Source: RGIG3102 sp964369975
GTDB lineage: Bacteria; Bacillota; Clostridia; Oscillospirales; Ruminococcaceae
Length of the DNA stretch: 64,000 bases
NCBI GenBank assembly: GCA_964369975.1
Contig: CAYJFZ010000008.1
Coordinates: 1-64,000, forward strand
Reading direction: 5' to 3'
In this document: positions 52,596 through 60,288 of the stretch, one piece after another
How positions within the stretch are numbered: the stretch's first letter is position 1
Layout of the letters: each line of letters begins with the position of its first letter
Made by a program: the position numbers and the translations under genes
Notes under the pieces: generated by a model
What the model was told of the DNA's origin: nothing
The model's database searches: none
The model's input: the letters and a program-made list of their open reading frames with translations, nothing else

Positions 52596-52628
52596 AAAAG
52601 AGTGTATAGATTTGCTATACACTCTTTT
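52596..52628. terminator. Bidirectional terminator between the PilZ gene and flhX
   Basis: Hairpin AAAAGAGTGTATA / TATACACTCTTTT with A/T runs on both sides, between converging genes. Confidence 0.9.
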
Positions 52629-52636
52629 ATTTTGCT

Positions 52637-52972
52637 TTAAGTTTCTTCTTCGTTTTCATTAATTAAATTTTCGTCTTTAGTATTATTTATTTCTTGGTTT
52701 ATTTTATTTTTATAATTTAAAAAATATATATAAATTTCTACTATTGCTTGATACAATTCTTCAGGAATAGGAGTGCCCATTTCGAGCTGGCTTAGCATGG
52801 TCGCAAGTGAGTTATCCTCATACACAGGGATAGAATTTTCTCTTGCTACTTCTATTATTTTTTCAGCTAAATATCCCATGCCACTCGCTACAATTATAGG
52901 AGCTGCATCTTTTTTATCATCATAATTTAAAGCTACTGCTTTTTTGTTTAACACATCATTAAATTGAGACAT
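52637..52972 (-). CDS. FlhB C-terminal-like protein (FlhX/YlqH type)
   Basis: A 111-aa protein resembling only the cytoplasmic C-terminal domain of FlhB: NKKAVALNYDDKKDAAPIIV, then GYLAEKIIEVARENSIPVYE and LATMLSQLEMGTPIPEELYQ. It has no membrane helices and no NPTH cleavage site; the position matches the fragment after cleavage. Such genes (YlqH in Bacillus, FlhX elsewhere) can partly replace FlhB's C-terminal part. It overlaps the upstream YlqG-like gene by 14 bases. Confidence 0.87.
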   Translation of the reverse strand: MSQFNDVLNKKAVALNYDDKKDAAPIIVASGMGYLAEKIIEVARENSIPVYEDNSLATMLSQLEMGTPIPEELYQAIVEIYIYFLNYKNKINQEINNTKDENLINENEEET

Positions 52973-54368
52973 TTATTGAATTTTTCCTTTCAAAAATCTT
53001 AGGGAATGCTTCTGAAACAGGTATTGATGGTTGATTTGTATCAATGAACATTTCTTTTGCATTTATGCCGTTATTTGCAAAAATTTTAGATATATCTTCT
53101 TTGATTTTTTGCGTATCTTCACCTAAGGCTTCTGGCACTGTGATTTGCATTTTCACTTCGCTATCATCGTAAATGAAAAACATATCAAAAAAACCTAAGG
53201 CTTCTATATCAAATTTTATAAGCGCTTGCACCGCTTTAGTAGCTTTATTAGCTTGAGAATTTTCTTTTTGCGCATCTGGGTCTATCCACATTTGAGAAAA
53301 AGTTAGCTGGCCGTCAATTTGCATAGGAAGCATAAGATGAGAAACAGGCATATAAACGCTTTCGTTTAATAAAATTGCTTCCATTAAATTTTCATACACT
53401 GCTTTTTCTTGCTCTGAGGATTCAACTCCCTCTTTAATTGTTTGAATTAAGCCATCTGCCCATTTTTGATTTTTCTTTGCTTTTTCATAATCTGTGTTTT
53501 TAAGCACTTGTAATAATAAAGAAGTATCCATATCTTTGAATGCGTTTTGCATGCCTTGAAATCTCATAAGATATTCAAAAGACTCTAACACTCTTTGAGC
53601 TAAGCCGTTTTCAAGCTTTGCTATCTCGCTTGCAAGCAAGGCTGTATCATCCCTTAAAGAGCCTCTTTCATTAATGCTTGAAATATATTTATTTAAAAAT
53701 GGTAGGATTTTTGATTTTAATAAGCTTAAACTTTCTTGCTCACTTGAGTTTTTTAAGCCTTCTGCTAAGTTTTCAAGTTCATATTTTGAGTTGAAAAACA
53801 TTTTATTCTTTATTGAATTTAATAGTGAATCTATATTGTTTTGTGTATGCTGTGACTGGGTCATATCTGAGTATTTTCTTAAAAAATCTAATATCCCAGT
53901 GCGAAGCTCGACTGAGTCAGTATTTTGCAGTACTTGATTTAACATTGTAAAAAATGCGCCAGAAAATTTAGTATTCGCACTCAGCTGTTCTTTTAAAAAT
54001 ACCGAAAGCTGTGAAGACTGCATACTAATCATCTCTAAAAACTCAGCTACAGCTGCTGCGTGCCCTGAAGTAAGGCCTGAAGAAGCAAGGGTTACATATC
54101 TTTCAAAAAACAATTTTGAAAAATCTTCACCCATCATATTAAGGTCATTTAGCCTTTGTACGAATGTTGAATAATTTGTTTCATAGCCAAATCGTGTATT
54201 TATATTTTCTTGTGAAGCTGCATCACTTCTTGCATCTGGTTTTACGACTCTTTGAGTATCTACTTGACCTTGCACCTGTGGAACTTGAGTTTTTACAGTG
54301 CCTTGTCTTTGCTGATTTTGCGCTTCTTGAGTCCTAATAGGCGTGGTAACTTTTAGTATATCAGACAT
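52959..54368 (-). CDS. YlqG-like protein of unknown function, partner of the FlhB-C-like gene
   Basis: A 469-aa soluble protein. The N-terminal 60 residues are Gln-rich and low-complexity; the middle is mainly helical; the C-terminal region (about 325-440) has MLPMQIDGQLTFSQMWIDPD and IEALGFFDMFFIYDDSEVKM, which recalls the FliK-type C-terminal domain. In Bacillus, the gene before ylqH is ylqG, and size and context fit. A role in export-substrate handling is plausible but not shown. I do not recognise a catalytic motif. Confidence 0.55.
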   Translation of the reverse strand: MSDILKVTTPIRTQEAQNQQRQGTVKTQVPQVQGQVDTQRVVKPDARSDAASQENINTRFGYETNYSTFVQRLNDLNMMGEDFSKLFFERYVTLASSGLTSGHAAAVAEFLEMISMQSSQLSVFLKEQLSANTKFSGAFFTMLNQVLQNTDSVELRTGILDFLRKYSDMTQSQHTQNNIDSLLNSIKNKMFFNSKYELENLAEGLKNSSEQESLSLLKSKILPFLNKYISSINERGSLRDDTALLASEIAKLENGLAQRVLESFEYLMRFQGMQNAFKDMDTSLLLQVLKNTDYEKAKKNQKWADGLIQTIKEGVESSEQEKAVYENLMEAILLNESVYMPVSHLMLPMQIDGQLTFSQMWIDPDAQKENSQANKATKAVQALIKFDIEALGFFDMFFIYDDSEVKMQITVPEALGEDTQKIKEDISKIFANNGINAKEMFIDTNQPSIPVSEAFPKIFERKNSINVSI

Positions 54369-54404
54369 TTTTCCACCTTTTCTTGTTTTTTTTCACATAG
54401 TGTC

Positions 54405-54434
54405 TTGCAAAACTGCATTAAAATGTATTATAAT
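54405..54434 (+). promoter_or_regulatory. Predicted sigma-A promoter of the cheA operon
   Basis: TTGCAA (54405-54410), an 18-bp spacer and TATAAT (54429-54434), about 80 bases before the cheA start. Confidence 0.65.
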
Positions 54435-54515
54435 AATTATATGAACATTTTACCATAAGTTTTTTTATGTTGCAATGTTTTTATAATAAATACGATAAAG
54501 GGTGGTACAAAGATT

Positions 54516-56675
54516 ATGGCCGGTGTAAATGAAGGTTTATTAGATACTTATTTGTTTGAAACAAATTCTCTGTTAGCTGAGCTTGATGACATACTTTTAA
54601 ACGCTGAGCAAAATAAAGATTTTTCACAACATGAAGTGAATGAAATTTTTAGAACTATGCACACCATTAAAGGCTCTTCCGCTATGATGGAATTTCAGCC
54701 TCTAATGGAGTTGTCTCATCATATCGAAGATCTGTTTTTTGAAGTGCGTGAACATGGCACAGACATTTTTAACGACGAGCAAAAGACAGTACTTTTTAAC
54801 TTGCTTTTTAAGTGTACTGACAGATTAAGGCAAGATATTGAAAAAGTAGAAAATGGCGAAGAACTTATTATGGATATTCAGCCAATTATTGACGAAATTG
54901 ATATCCTTCTTAACCAAGCTAAAAACCCTGGTGAAGAAGTATCTACAACACAACAAACTATAAACCAAGATAACACCTCCCCTAATTTTTCACACGATTA
55001 CCCTTATTATATCCATATACTTTTTGAAGAAGACTGTGGCATGGAAAATGTAAGAGCTTTAATTGCTTGCAACACTTTGCAAGAATTAGATGTTAATTTT
55101 ATCCATTACCCAGATACTTTAGAAAATGATGAGTCAGCAACAAAATTTATTGCCGATAATGGCTTTTTCGTTGCTATAAAAGAAGACGAAAGTGTACAAA
55201 TAGCTATTGACTCAATGAATAGCATTAGTAATTTGCGCTCTTATGAAGTAGTGGCAAATCCTGTATTTTTAGATTGGCAAGAAGAACAAGAGCAATTAAA
55301 AGCTTCTGGCAAGAAGCCTAAAAAGACAGCTACTAAAAAAACTACTACAAAACAAACAAAAGAAAAAGCAACTGCTAAAAAGGACGAAAAAGCACCTACT
55401 AAAGAAACAGCAACAGCAAATTCACAAGCAGTTTCTAATCAAATCAAAAACTTAAATCAAACAAAACAAAGCCTAATAAGTGTAAACTTATCAAAGCTTG
55501 ATAGCTTAATGGCAATTGTTGGCGAAATAGTAATCACAGAGTCAATGGTAGAAGCTTCTCCAGAACTTGAAGGGCTAAAGCTTGACAATTTCTTAAAATC
55601 TTCAAGAACTTTAAGAAAATTAACTGATGACTTACAAGATATAGTAATGTCTTTAAGGATGGTTCCTGTTTCTGGTGTATTCCAAAAAATGAATAGAATA
55701 GTAAGGGATATGTCTAAGGCTTTAGATAAAGATGTTAAATTAACAATCATAGGCGAAGAAACAGAAGTTGATAAAACTATCGTTGATAATATCGGAGATC
55801 CTATTATGCACATCGTTAGAAATGCTATGGACCACGGTATTGAAAAAACAGCCCAAGAAAGAATAGATGCAGGCAAACCCGCTCAAGGTAGCATCGTTTT
55901 ATCAGCTGAAAATACTGGTAGTGAGGTAATAATTCGCATCGAAAACGATGGCGCAGATATAGACACACAGGCAATTTTAGCAAAAGCTGAAAGAAAAAAT
56001 CTTCTTTCAAAGCCTGCTGATGACTACACTGACCAAGAAATTATAAACTTTTTAACTATGGCTGGTTTTTCAACTAATAGCGAAGTTACTGAGTATTCAG
56101 GTAGAGGCGTTGGCCTTGATGTTGTAAAGAAAAATGTTGAGTCTATAGGTGGTACTGTTATTATTACAAATGCACCGGGCGAAAACTTTACTGTAAACTT
56201 AAAAATACCACTAACTTTAGCTATCGTTAGCGGTATGGAAATAGCTTGCAGTAATGAAATTTTCACTATTCCTATTACAAATATTCGTCAATCATTCATA
56301 GCAAAAGATGAAGATATAATCTTAGATGCTGAAAATCATGAAATCATCTCTTATATGGGTAATTTCTATCCAATAGTAAGGCTGAATAAATTATATAACA
56401 TACCAAACAGTGCTACAAGCCTTGAAGATGGCATATTAATTTTTGTAGAATCAAGTGTAAAATCATACTGCTTATTCACAGATAGATTAATTGGCGAAAC
56501 TCAAGTAGTTGTAAAGCCGTTACCTGCTTATTTAAATAATTTTGATATTAAAAAAGGCGGTATTAGTGGGTGTACAATTTTAGGTAACGGTAATATAAGT
56601 TTAATATTAGATATTGAAAACTTATTTTTAACACAGACAAGACTATCAAAACAACTTAATGGAGGTAATCAATAA
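54516..56675 (+). CDS. cheA: Chemotaxis histidine kinase CheA
   Basis: A 719-aa kinase. The P1 domain has the phospho-acceptor H49 in FRTMHTIKGSSAM. A CheY-binding-like P2 (about 165-250) is followed by a Lys/Thr-rich linker (about 265-305). The dimerisation domain starts at LSKLDSLMAIVGEIVITES. The ATP domain has the N box DPIMHIVRNAMDHGIE and the G2 box GRGVGLDVVKKN; the G1 box, normally DxGxG, reads ENDGAD (476-481), so the conserved Asp is Asn and the last Gly is Asp. A CheW-like P5 domain ends the protein. It starts the cheA-cheW-cheR-cheB operon, with AAAGGGTGG upstream. Confidence 0.95.
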   Translation: MAGVNEGLLDTYLFETNSLLAELDDILLNAEQNKDFSQHEVNEIFRTMHTIKGSSAMMEFQPLMELSHHIEDLFFEVREHGTDIFNDEQKTVLFNLLFKCTDRLRQDIEKVENGEELIMDIQPIIDEIDILLNQAKNPGEEVSTTQQTINQDNTSPNFSHDYPYYIHILFEEDCGMENVRALIACNTLQELDVNFIHYPDTLENDESATKFIADNGFFVAIKEDESVQIAIDSMNSISNLRSYEVVANPVFLDWQEEQEQLKASGKKPKKTATKKTTTKQTKEKATAKKDEKAPTKETATANSQAVSNQIKNLNQTKQSLISVNLSKLDSLMAIVGEIVITESMVEASPELEGLKLDNFLKSSRTLRKLTDDLQDIVMSLRMVPVSGVFQKMNRIVRDMSKALDKDVKLTIIGEETEVDKTIVDNIGDPIMHIVRNAMDHGIEKTAQERIDAGKPAQGSIVLSAENTGSEVIIRIENDGADIDTQAILAKAERKNLLSKPADDYTDQEIINFLTMAGFSTNSEVTEYSGRGVGLDVVKKNVESIGGTVIITNAPGENFTVNLKIPLTLAIVSGMEIACSNEIFTIPITNIRQSFIAKDEDIILDAENHEIISYMGNFYPIVRLNKLYNIPNSATSLEDGILIFVESSVKSYCLFTDRLIGETQVVVKPLPAYLNNFDIKKGGISGCTILGNGNISLILDIENLFLTQTRLSKQLNGGNQ

Positions 56676-57151
56676 TGAGTGAATTATTCCAAAAACAGAC
56701 AGAAGACGATATCAAAGAAGAAGAAAATGAAATAGTCACTGATAGATACTTAACTTTTACCTCTGATAGCATAAATTTTGCTATAAACACTTTAAATGTA
56801 ATTGAAATACTTTCTACATTTACAGTAAGAGCTGTTCCTATGGTGCCTGAGTATGTAATAGGTGTTTTAAATTTAAGAGGTCAGGTTTTACCTATTGTTG
56901 ATATGCGTTTAAGAATGAGTAAACCCTTTAGCGAATATACTGATACAACTTGTGTAATCGTAATTGAGTATGAGCAAACCATGATAGGCTTAGTAGTTGA
57001 TTCTGTTTTACAAGTGCAAACTATAAATCAAAGACAGGCTTCGCCTATCCCTGTTGATAATAAGCAGGATATAGCTAATTCAATGATAAAACTTGATGAT
57101 GACAGCGTTGTTTTACTAATCGACTGCAAAGCACTATTAAGTGATGTTTAA
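56675..57151 (+). CDS. cheW: Chemotaxis coupling protein CheW
   Basis: A 158-aa SH3-like adaptor connecting receptors to CheA. It has the conserved INFAINTLNVIEILSTFTVR, VPEYVIGVLNLRGQVLPIVD and EYEQTMIGLVVDSVLQVQTI segments. The first 25 residues are acidic and longer than usual. ATG overlaps the cheA stop (TAATG), with GGAGGT upstream. Confidence 0.95.
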   Translation: MSELFQKQTEDDIKEEENEIVTDRYLTFTSDSINFAINTLNVIEILSTFTVRAVPMVPEYVIGVLNLRGQVLPIVDMRLRMSKPFSEYTDTTCVIVIEYEQTMIGLVVDSVLQVQTINQRQASPIPVDNKQDIANSMIKLDDDSVVLLIDCKALLSDV

Positions 57152-57168
57152 CATTAAAGGAGATTTAT

Positions 57169-57978
57169 ATGGATAATACTCATGATTTTTCAAGATTAAT
57201 TAATTTTGTAAAAGACAATTATGGTATTGATTTAAAAGGGAAAAACCAATTAATACTAAGTAGATTATCAAGTATTGTATCAAAATCAACTCATAAGGAT
57301 ATACACAGCTATATTGACCATATAATATCAACGAACGATAAAAGCGATTTAACAATATTATTAAACTCAGTTTCTACAAATCATACTTATTTTATGCGTG
57401 AGTTTTCTCATTTTTCATATTTTCAAAAAACAGTTTTACCTTTTTTAGAAAAGAAAAATGCGCAAAAGAAAAGCCTTAGTATTTGGAGTGCTGGTTGTTC
57501 CTCAGGAGAAGAGCCTTACACTTTATCAATACTATTAAAAGAGCATTTTAAGAGTAATTTTAAAAACTGGGATACAAGAATACTTGCAACAGATATTTCT
57601 CAAAAAGCTTTGCAACAAGCTCAAAAAGGAATTTATACTAAAAATTCTTTAACAGATATGCCAAGTGACTGGATTGAAAATTATTTCATTCCACAGCAAG
57701 GCACAGAATTTTTTAAAGTAAGTGATGAAATACATAAAAATGTAATTTACAAAACTTTCAACTTAATGGACCCAATAACATACAAACAAAAATTTGATGT
57801 TATATTTTGCAGAAATGTTATGATTTATTTTGATAAGCCTACAAGGATATCATTAGTAAATAGATTTTATGATGCAACTAACAATGGCGGCTTTTTATTC
57901 ATAGGCGAGTCTGAGGTAATCCCTCCAGAGTGCGATAGATATAAATGGCTACTGCCATCTGGCTACAAAAAAGAATAA
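57169..57978 (+). CDS. cheR: Chemoreceptor methyltransferase CheR
   Basis: A 269-aa S-adenosylmethionine-dependent methyltransferase for receptor glutamates. It has an N-terminal helical domain (LSRLSSIVSK, STNHTYFMRE), then the SAM-binding site IWSAGCSSGEEPYTLSILL, ILATDISQKALQQAQKGIY, and the FDVIFCRNVMIYFDKPTR motif. It follows cheW by 17 bp. The only receptor in this window lacks a CheR-docking tail peptide. Confidence 0.95.
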   Translation: MDNTHDFSRLINFVKDNYGIDLKGKNQLILSRLSSIVSKSTHKDIHSYIDHIISTNDKSDLTILLNSVSTNHTYFMREFSHFSYFQKTVLPFLEKKNAQKKSLSIWSAGCSSGEEPYTLSILLKEHFKSNFKNWDTRILATDISQKALQQAQKGIYTKNSLTDMPSDWIENYFIPQQGTEFFKVSDEIHKNVIYKTFNLMDPITYKQKFDVIFCRNVMIYFDKPTRISLVNRFYDATNNGGFLFIGESEVIPPECDRYKWLLPSGYKKE

Positions 57979-58000
57979 TTTAAAAAGGTTAATAACTTAA

Positions 58001-58600
58001 ATGACAGATACTAAAGATTTTATAATTTGTATAGGTGCTTCCACTGGTGGCACTGAGGCAATTATTAAAGTTGTAAAAGATTTACCTATTGACACCCCGC
58101 CAATACTAATAACACAGCATATGCCAGAAGTTTTTACACAAATGTATGCACAAAGACTTGATAAAATTTGCAAAATGAGTGCATCTGAGGCAAAAAACGG
58201 TGAAATGCTAAAAAAGGGTCATATTTATATAGCCCCCGGTGGTGATAAGCATATGAGCGTAGTTAAAGTAGCAGATAATTTAACTATTCGCTTATTTAAA
58301 AAAGAACACCCTTTAGGCCATACTCCTTCTGTTGATGTATTATTTACATCTGTTGCAAAGGTTTGTAAAGATAAGGCTGTCGGTGTTATCCTTACTGGTA
58401 TGGGGCAAGACGGCGCAGCTGGGCTTTTACTATTAAAAAAAGCCGGTGCTTATACAATAGGCCAAGATGAAAAATCTTGCATAGTGTATGGAATGCCTAA
58501 AGTGGCTTTTGAAATAGGCGCTGTTACAAAACAAGCTGACTGCTCTTTTATAGGTGGTATGATTATAAAGTTATTAAAAGAAAAATCTATAATTAAATAA
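58001..58600 (+). CDS. cheB: Receptor methylesterase CheB, catalytic domain only
   Basis: A 199-aa protein with only the methylesterase domain; the N-terminal receiver domain of normal CheB (about 350 aa) is missing. The catalytic triad is visible as S14 (IGASTGGTEA), H40 (LITQHMPEVF) and D138 (TGMGQDGAAG). The start ATG follows cheR by 22 bp, and no receiver domain is encoded upstream in another frame. Methylesterase activity therefore may not be controlled by phosphorylation. In the operon it is last, before a strong terminator. Confidence 0.94.
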   Translation: MTDTKDFIICIGASTGGTEAIIKVVKDLPIDTPPILITQHMPEVFTQMYAQRLDKICKMSASEAKNGEMLKKGHIYIAPGGDKHMSVVKVADNLTIRLFKKEHPLGHTPSVDVLFTSVAKVCKDKAVGVILTGMGQDGAAGLLLLKKAGAYTIGQDEKSCIVYGMPKVAFEIGAVTKQADCSFIGGMIIKLLKEKSIIK

Positions 58601-58605
58601 ATACT

Positions 58606-58639
58606 AACAGCTTATTTTATTAAAATGGGCTGTTTTTTT
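58606..58639 (+). terminator. Terminator of the cheA-cheW-cheR-cheB operon
   Basis: Stem AACAGC / GCTGTT extended by wobble pairs and ATTTT / AAAAT, followed by seven T. It begins six bases after the cheB stop codon. Confidence 0.88.
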
Positions 58640-58833
58640 GTTATTTTGAATTATTTAAGCTATATTCTCGCTTTTTTGCTTTTGAGAAGATAATCTTTTA
58701 ATAATTAATTTTATTATTAACTCTATTTAAGGCTTTTATTTTAACTTATACTATATAGATTTAATCATTTTTAACATTATAATTTACTATAAAATTTTCA
58801 CTATAAATTTTAAAAAAAATTGCATCTTTTTAC

Positions 58834-58860
58834 TTAAGTTTTTAAAAATAATGTCGATAT
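58834..58860 (+). promoter_or_regulatory. Predicted sigma-D promoter of flagellin
   Basis: TTAA (58834-58837), exactly 15 bases, then GTCGATAT (58853-58860). It predicts a leader of about 85 bases carrying two CsrA-type hairpins. Confidence 0.85.
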
Positions 58861-58904
58861 AATATTTGAAGGCGGAAAAAAAGCAATTCCGCTAAATAAT
58901 TAAC

Positions 58905-58926
58905 AATCAAGCAAGGACGCTTGATT
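58905..58926 (+). promoter_or_regulatory. Upstream CsrA-type binding hairpin in the flagellin leader
   Basis: Perfect 8-bp stem AATCAAGC / GCTTGATT with loop AAGGAC, placing GGA in the loop as CsrA requires. Confidence 0.8.
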
Positions 58927-58929
58927 TAC

Positions 58930-58949
58930 AAATTTCAAGGAGGAAATTT
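58930..58949 (+). promoter_or_regulatory. CsrA-type hairpin covering the flagellin Shine-Dalgarno site
   Basis: AAATTT / AAATTT can pair, with loop CAAGGAGG holding the ribosome site 7 bases before ATG. CsrA bound here would block ribosomes. Confidence 0.75.
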
Positions 58950-58950
58950 T

Positions 58951-60204
58951 ATGCGTATTCAACATAATATCGCAGCACTTAACTCTCATCGTAACTTAGG
59001 CACAAACAATAGCGCAGTTTCACAAAGTTTAGAAAAACTATCATCAGGTTATAGAATTAACCGCGCCGGTGATGACGCTGCTGGTCTTGCTATCTCAGAA
59101 AAAATGAGAGCGCAAATCAAAGGTCTTGAAACAGCTCAAAAGAATGCTCAAGACGGTATCTCTTTCGTTCAAACAGCTGAAGGTGCTTTAACAGAAGTTC
59201 ACTCAATGCTTAACAGAATGGTAGAGCTTGCAACTCAATCAGCTAATGGTATCTATGAAGATGCTGTTGACCGTGAAAACTTACAAGCTGAGTTTGACTC
59301 ATTATTAGACGAAATCGATAGAATCGCTAATAACACAGACTTTAACGGTCAAAAAATATTCAACGGCGAATTAGATAATTCTCCAGAAGTTGTTGGTGTT
59401 GCACAAGTTTATACAACAGGCGCAATAACAGGTCCTGCTACTGCTGACGCTACTGCTACTATCACAGTAGGCTATACTGCTGCTGATGGCACTGCTTCAT
59501 CTGTTGAAGTTGATGTTGCTGTAACAGACGCTATGACTGCTGCTGATTTCGCAACTGATGCTTTAGCTGCTTTAAATGGTCATGCTGATTTAGCTGATAT
59601 TAATTTTACAGGTGATGATGGTGGTATCATAGCTACTTCTGCTAACGCAGGTGCTGCTGGCACAGCTGCTTTAGTTACAAGCATTGGCATGAGTTCTACA
59701 GCTGGAATAGGACTGGCTAGCGGTACTGGTGTTACAACAGCTGGTGTTACAGCTAAAGCTGAAGGTGGCGGTGAAGCATTAACATTACAAGTTGGTGATA
59801 CAGCTATTCAAACTATTTCAGTAACAGTTGGCTCAATGACAACAGCTTCATTAGGCTTAGATGGTTTACTATCAGACAGAAACTATTCTGATGGCGTAGC
59901 TTCAGGTGGTATCGGTGATGTTGCTTCAGCTAACGCTGCTATCGACACAATCAAAACAGCTATCAACACTGTTTCTTCACAAAGAGCTTCTCTTGGTGCA
60001 CTACAAAACAGACTTGATTACACAATCAATAACTTAGGTGCAACAACAGAAAACATGACAGCTGCTGAAAGCCGTATCCGTGACGTTGACATGGCTCAAG
60101 AAATGATGGCTTACACAAAGAACAACATTCTTGTTCAAACATCACAAGCTATGCTTGCACAAGCAAACCAAATCCCTCAAGGCGTTCTACAATTATTACA
60201 ATAA
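58951..60204 (+). CDS. fliC: Flagellin
   Basis: A 417-aa filament subunit. ATG 58951 follows GGAGG. The N-terminal D0/D1 domain has MRIQHNIAALNSHRNLGTNN, LEKLSSGYRINRAGDDAAGL and QTAEGALTEVHSMLNRM. The C-terminal D1/D0 domain has SQRASLGALQNRLDYTINNL and SQAMLAQANQIPQGVLQLLQ. The central variable region (about 145-310) is Ala/Thr/Gly-rich, low in charge, and highly repetitive in composition. It has its own sigma-D promoter and two leader hairpins for CsrA control, and is followed by a terminator. Confidence 0.97.
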   Translation: MRIQHNIAALNSHRNLGTNNSAVSQSLEKLSSGYRINRAGDDAAGLAISEKMRAQIKGLETAQKNAQDGISFVQTAEGALTEVHSMLNRMVELATQSANGIYEDAVDRENLQAEFDSLLDEIDRIANNTDFNGQKIFNGELDNSPEVVGVAQVYTTGAITGPATADATATITVGYTAADGTASSVEVDVAVTDAMTAADFATDALAALNGHADLADINFTGDDGGIIATSANAGAAGTAALVTSIGMSSTAGIGLASGTGVTTAGVTAKAEGGGEALTLQVGDTAIQTISVTVGSMTTASLGLDGLLSDRNYSDGVASGGIGDVASANAAIDTIKTAINTVSSQRASLGALQNRLDYTINNLGATTENMTAAESRIRDVDMAQEMMAYTKNNILVQTSQAMLAQANQIPQGVLQLLQ

Positions 60205-60248
60205 TTGCTTTTTCGCTCTTAGAGATGAGAGTTTCAATCGCATAAAAA

Positions 60249-60280
60249 GAAAATACCCACTTTTAGTGGGTATTTTCTTT
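60249..60280. terminator. Bidirectional terminator after flagellin
   Basis: Hairpin GAAAATACCCACT / AGTGGGTATTTTC with loop TTT followed by a T-rich run. It serves flagellin and the convergent GGDEF-EAL gene. Confidence 0.92.
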
Positions 60281-60288
60281 TTGTTTTA

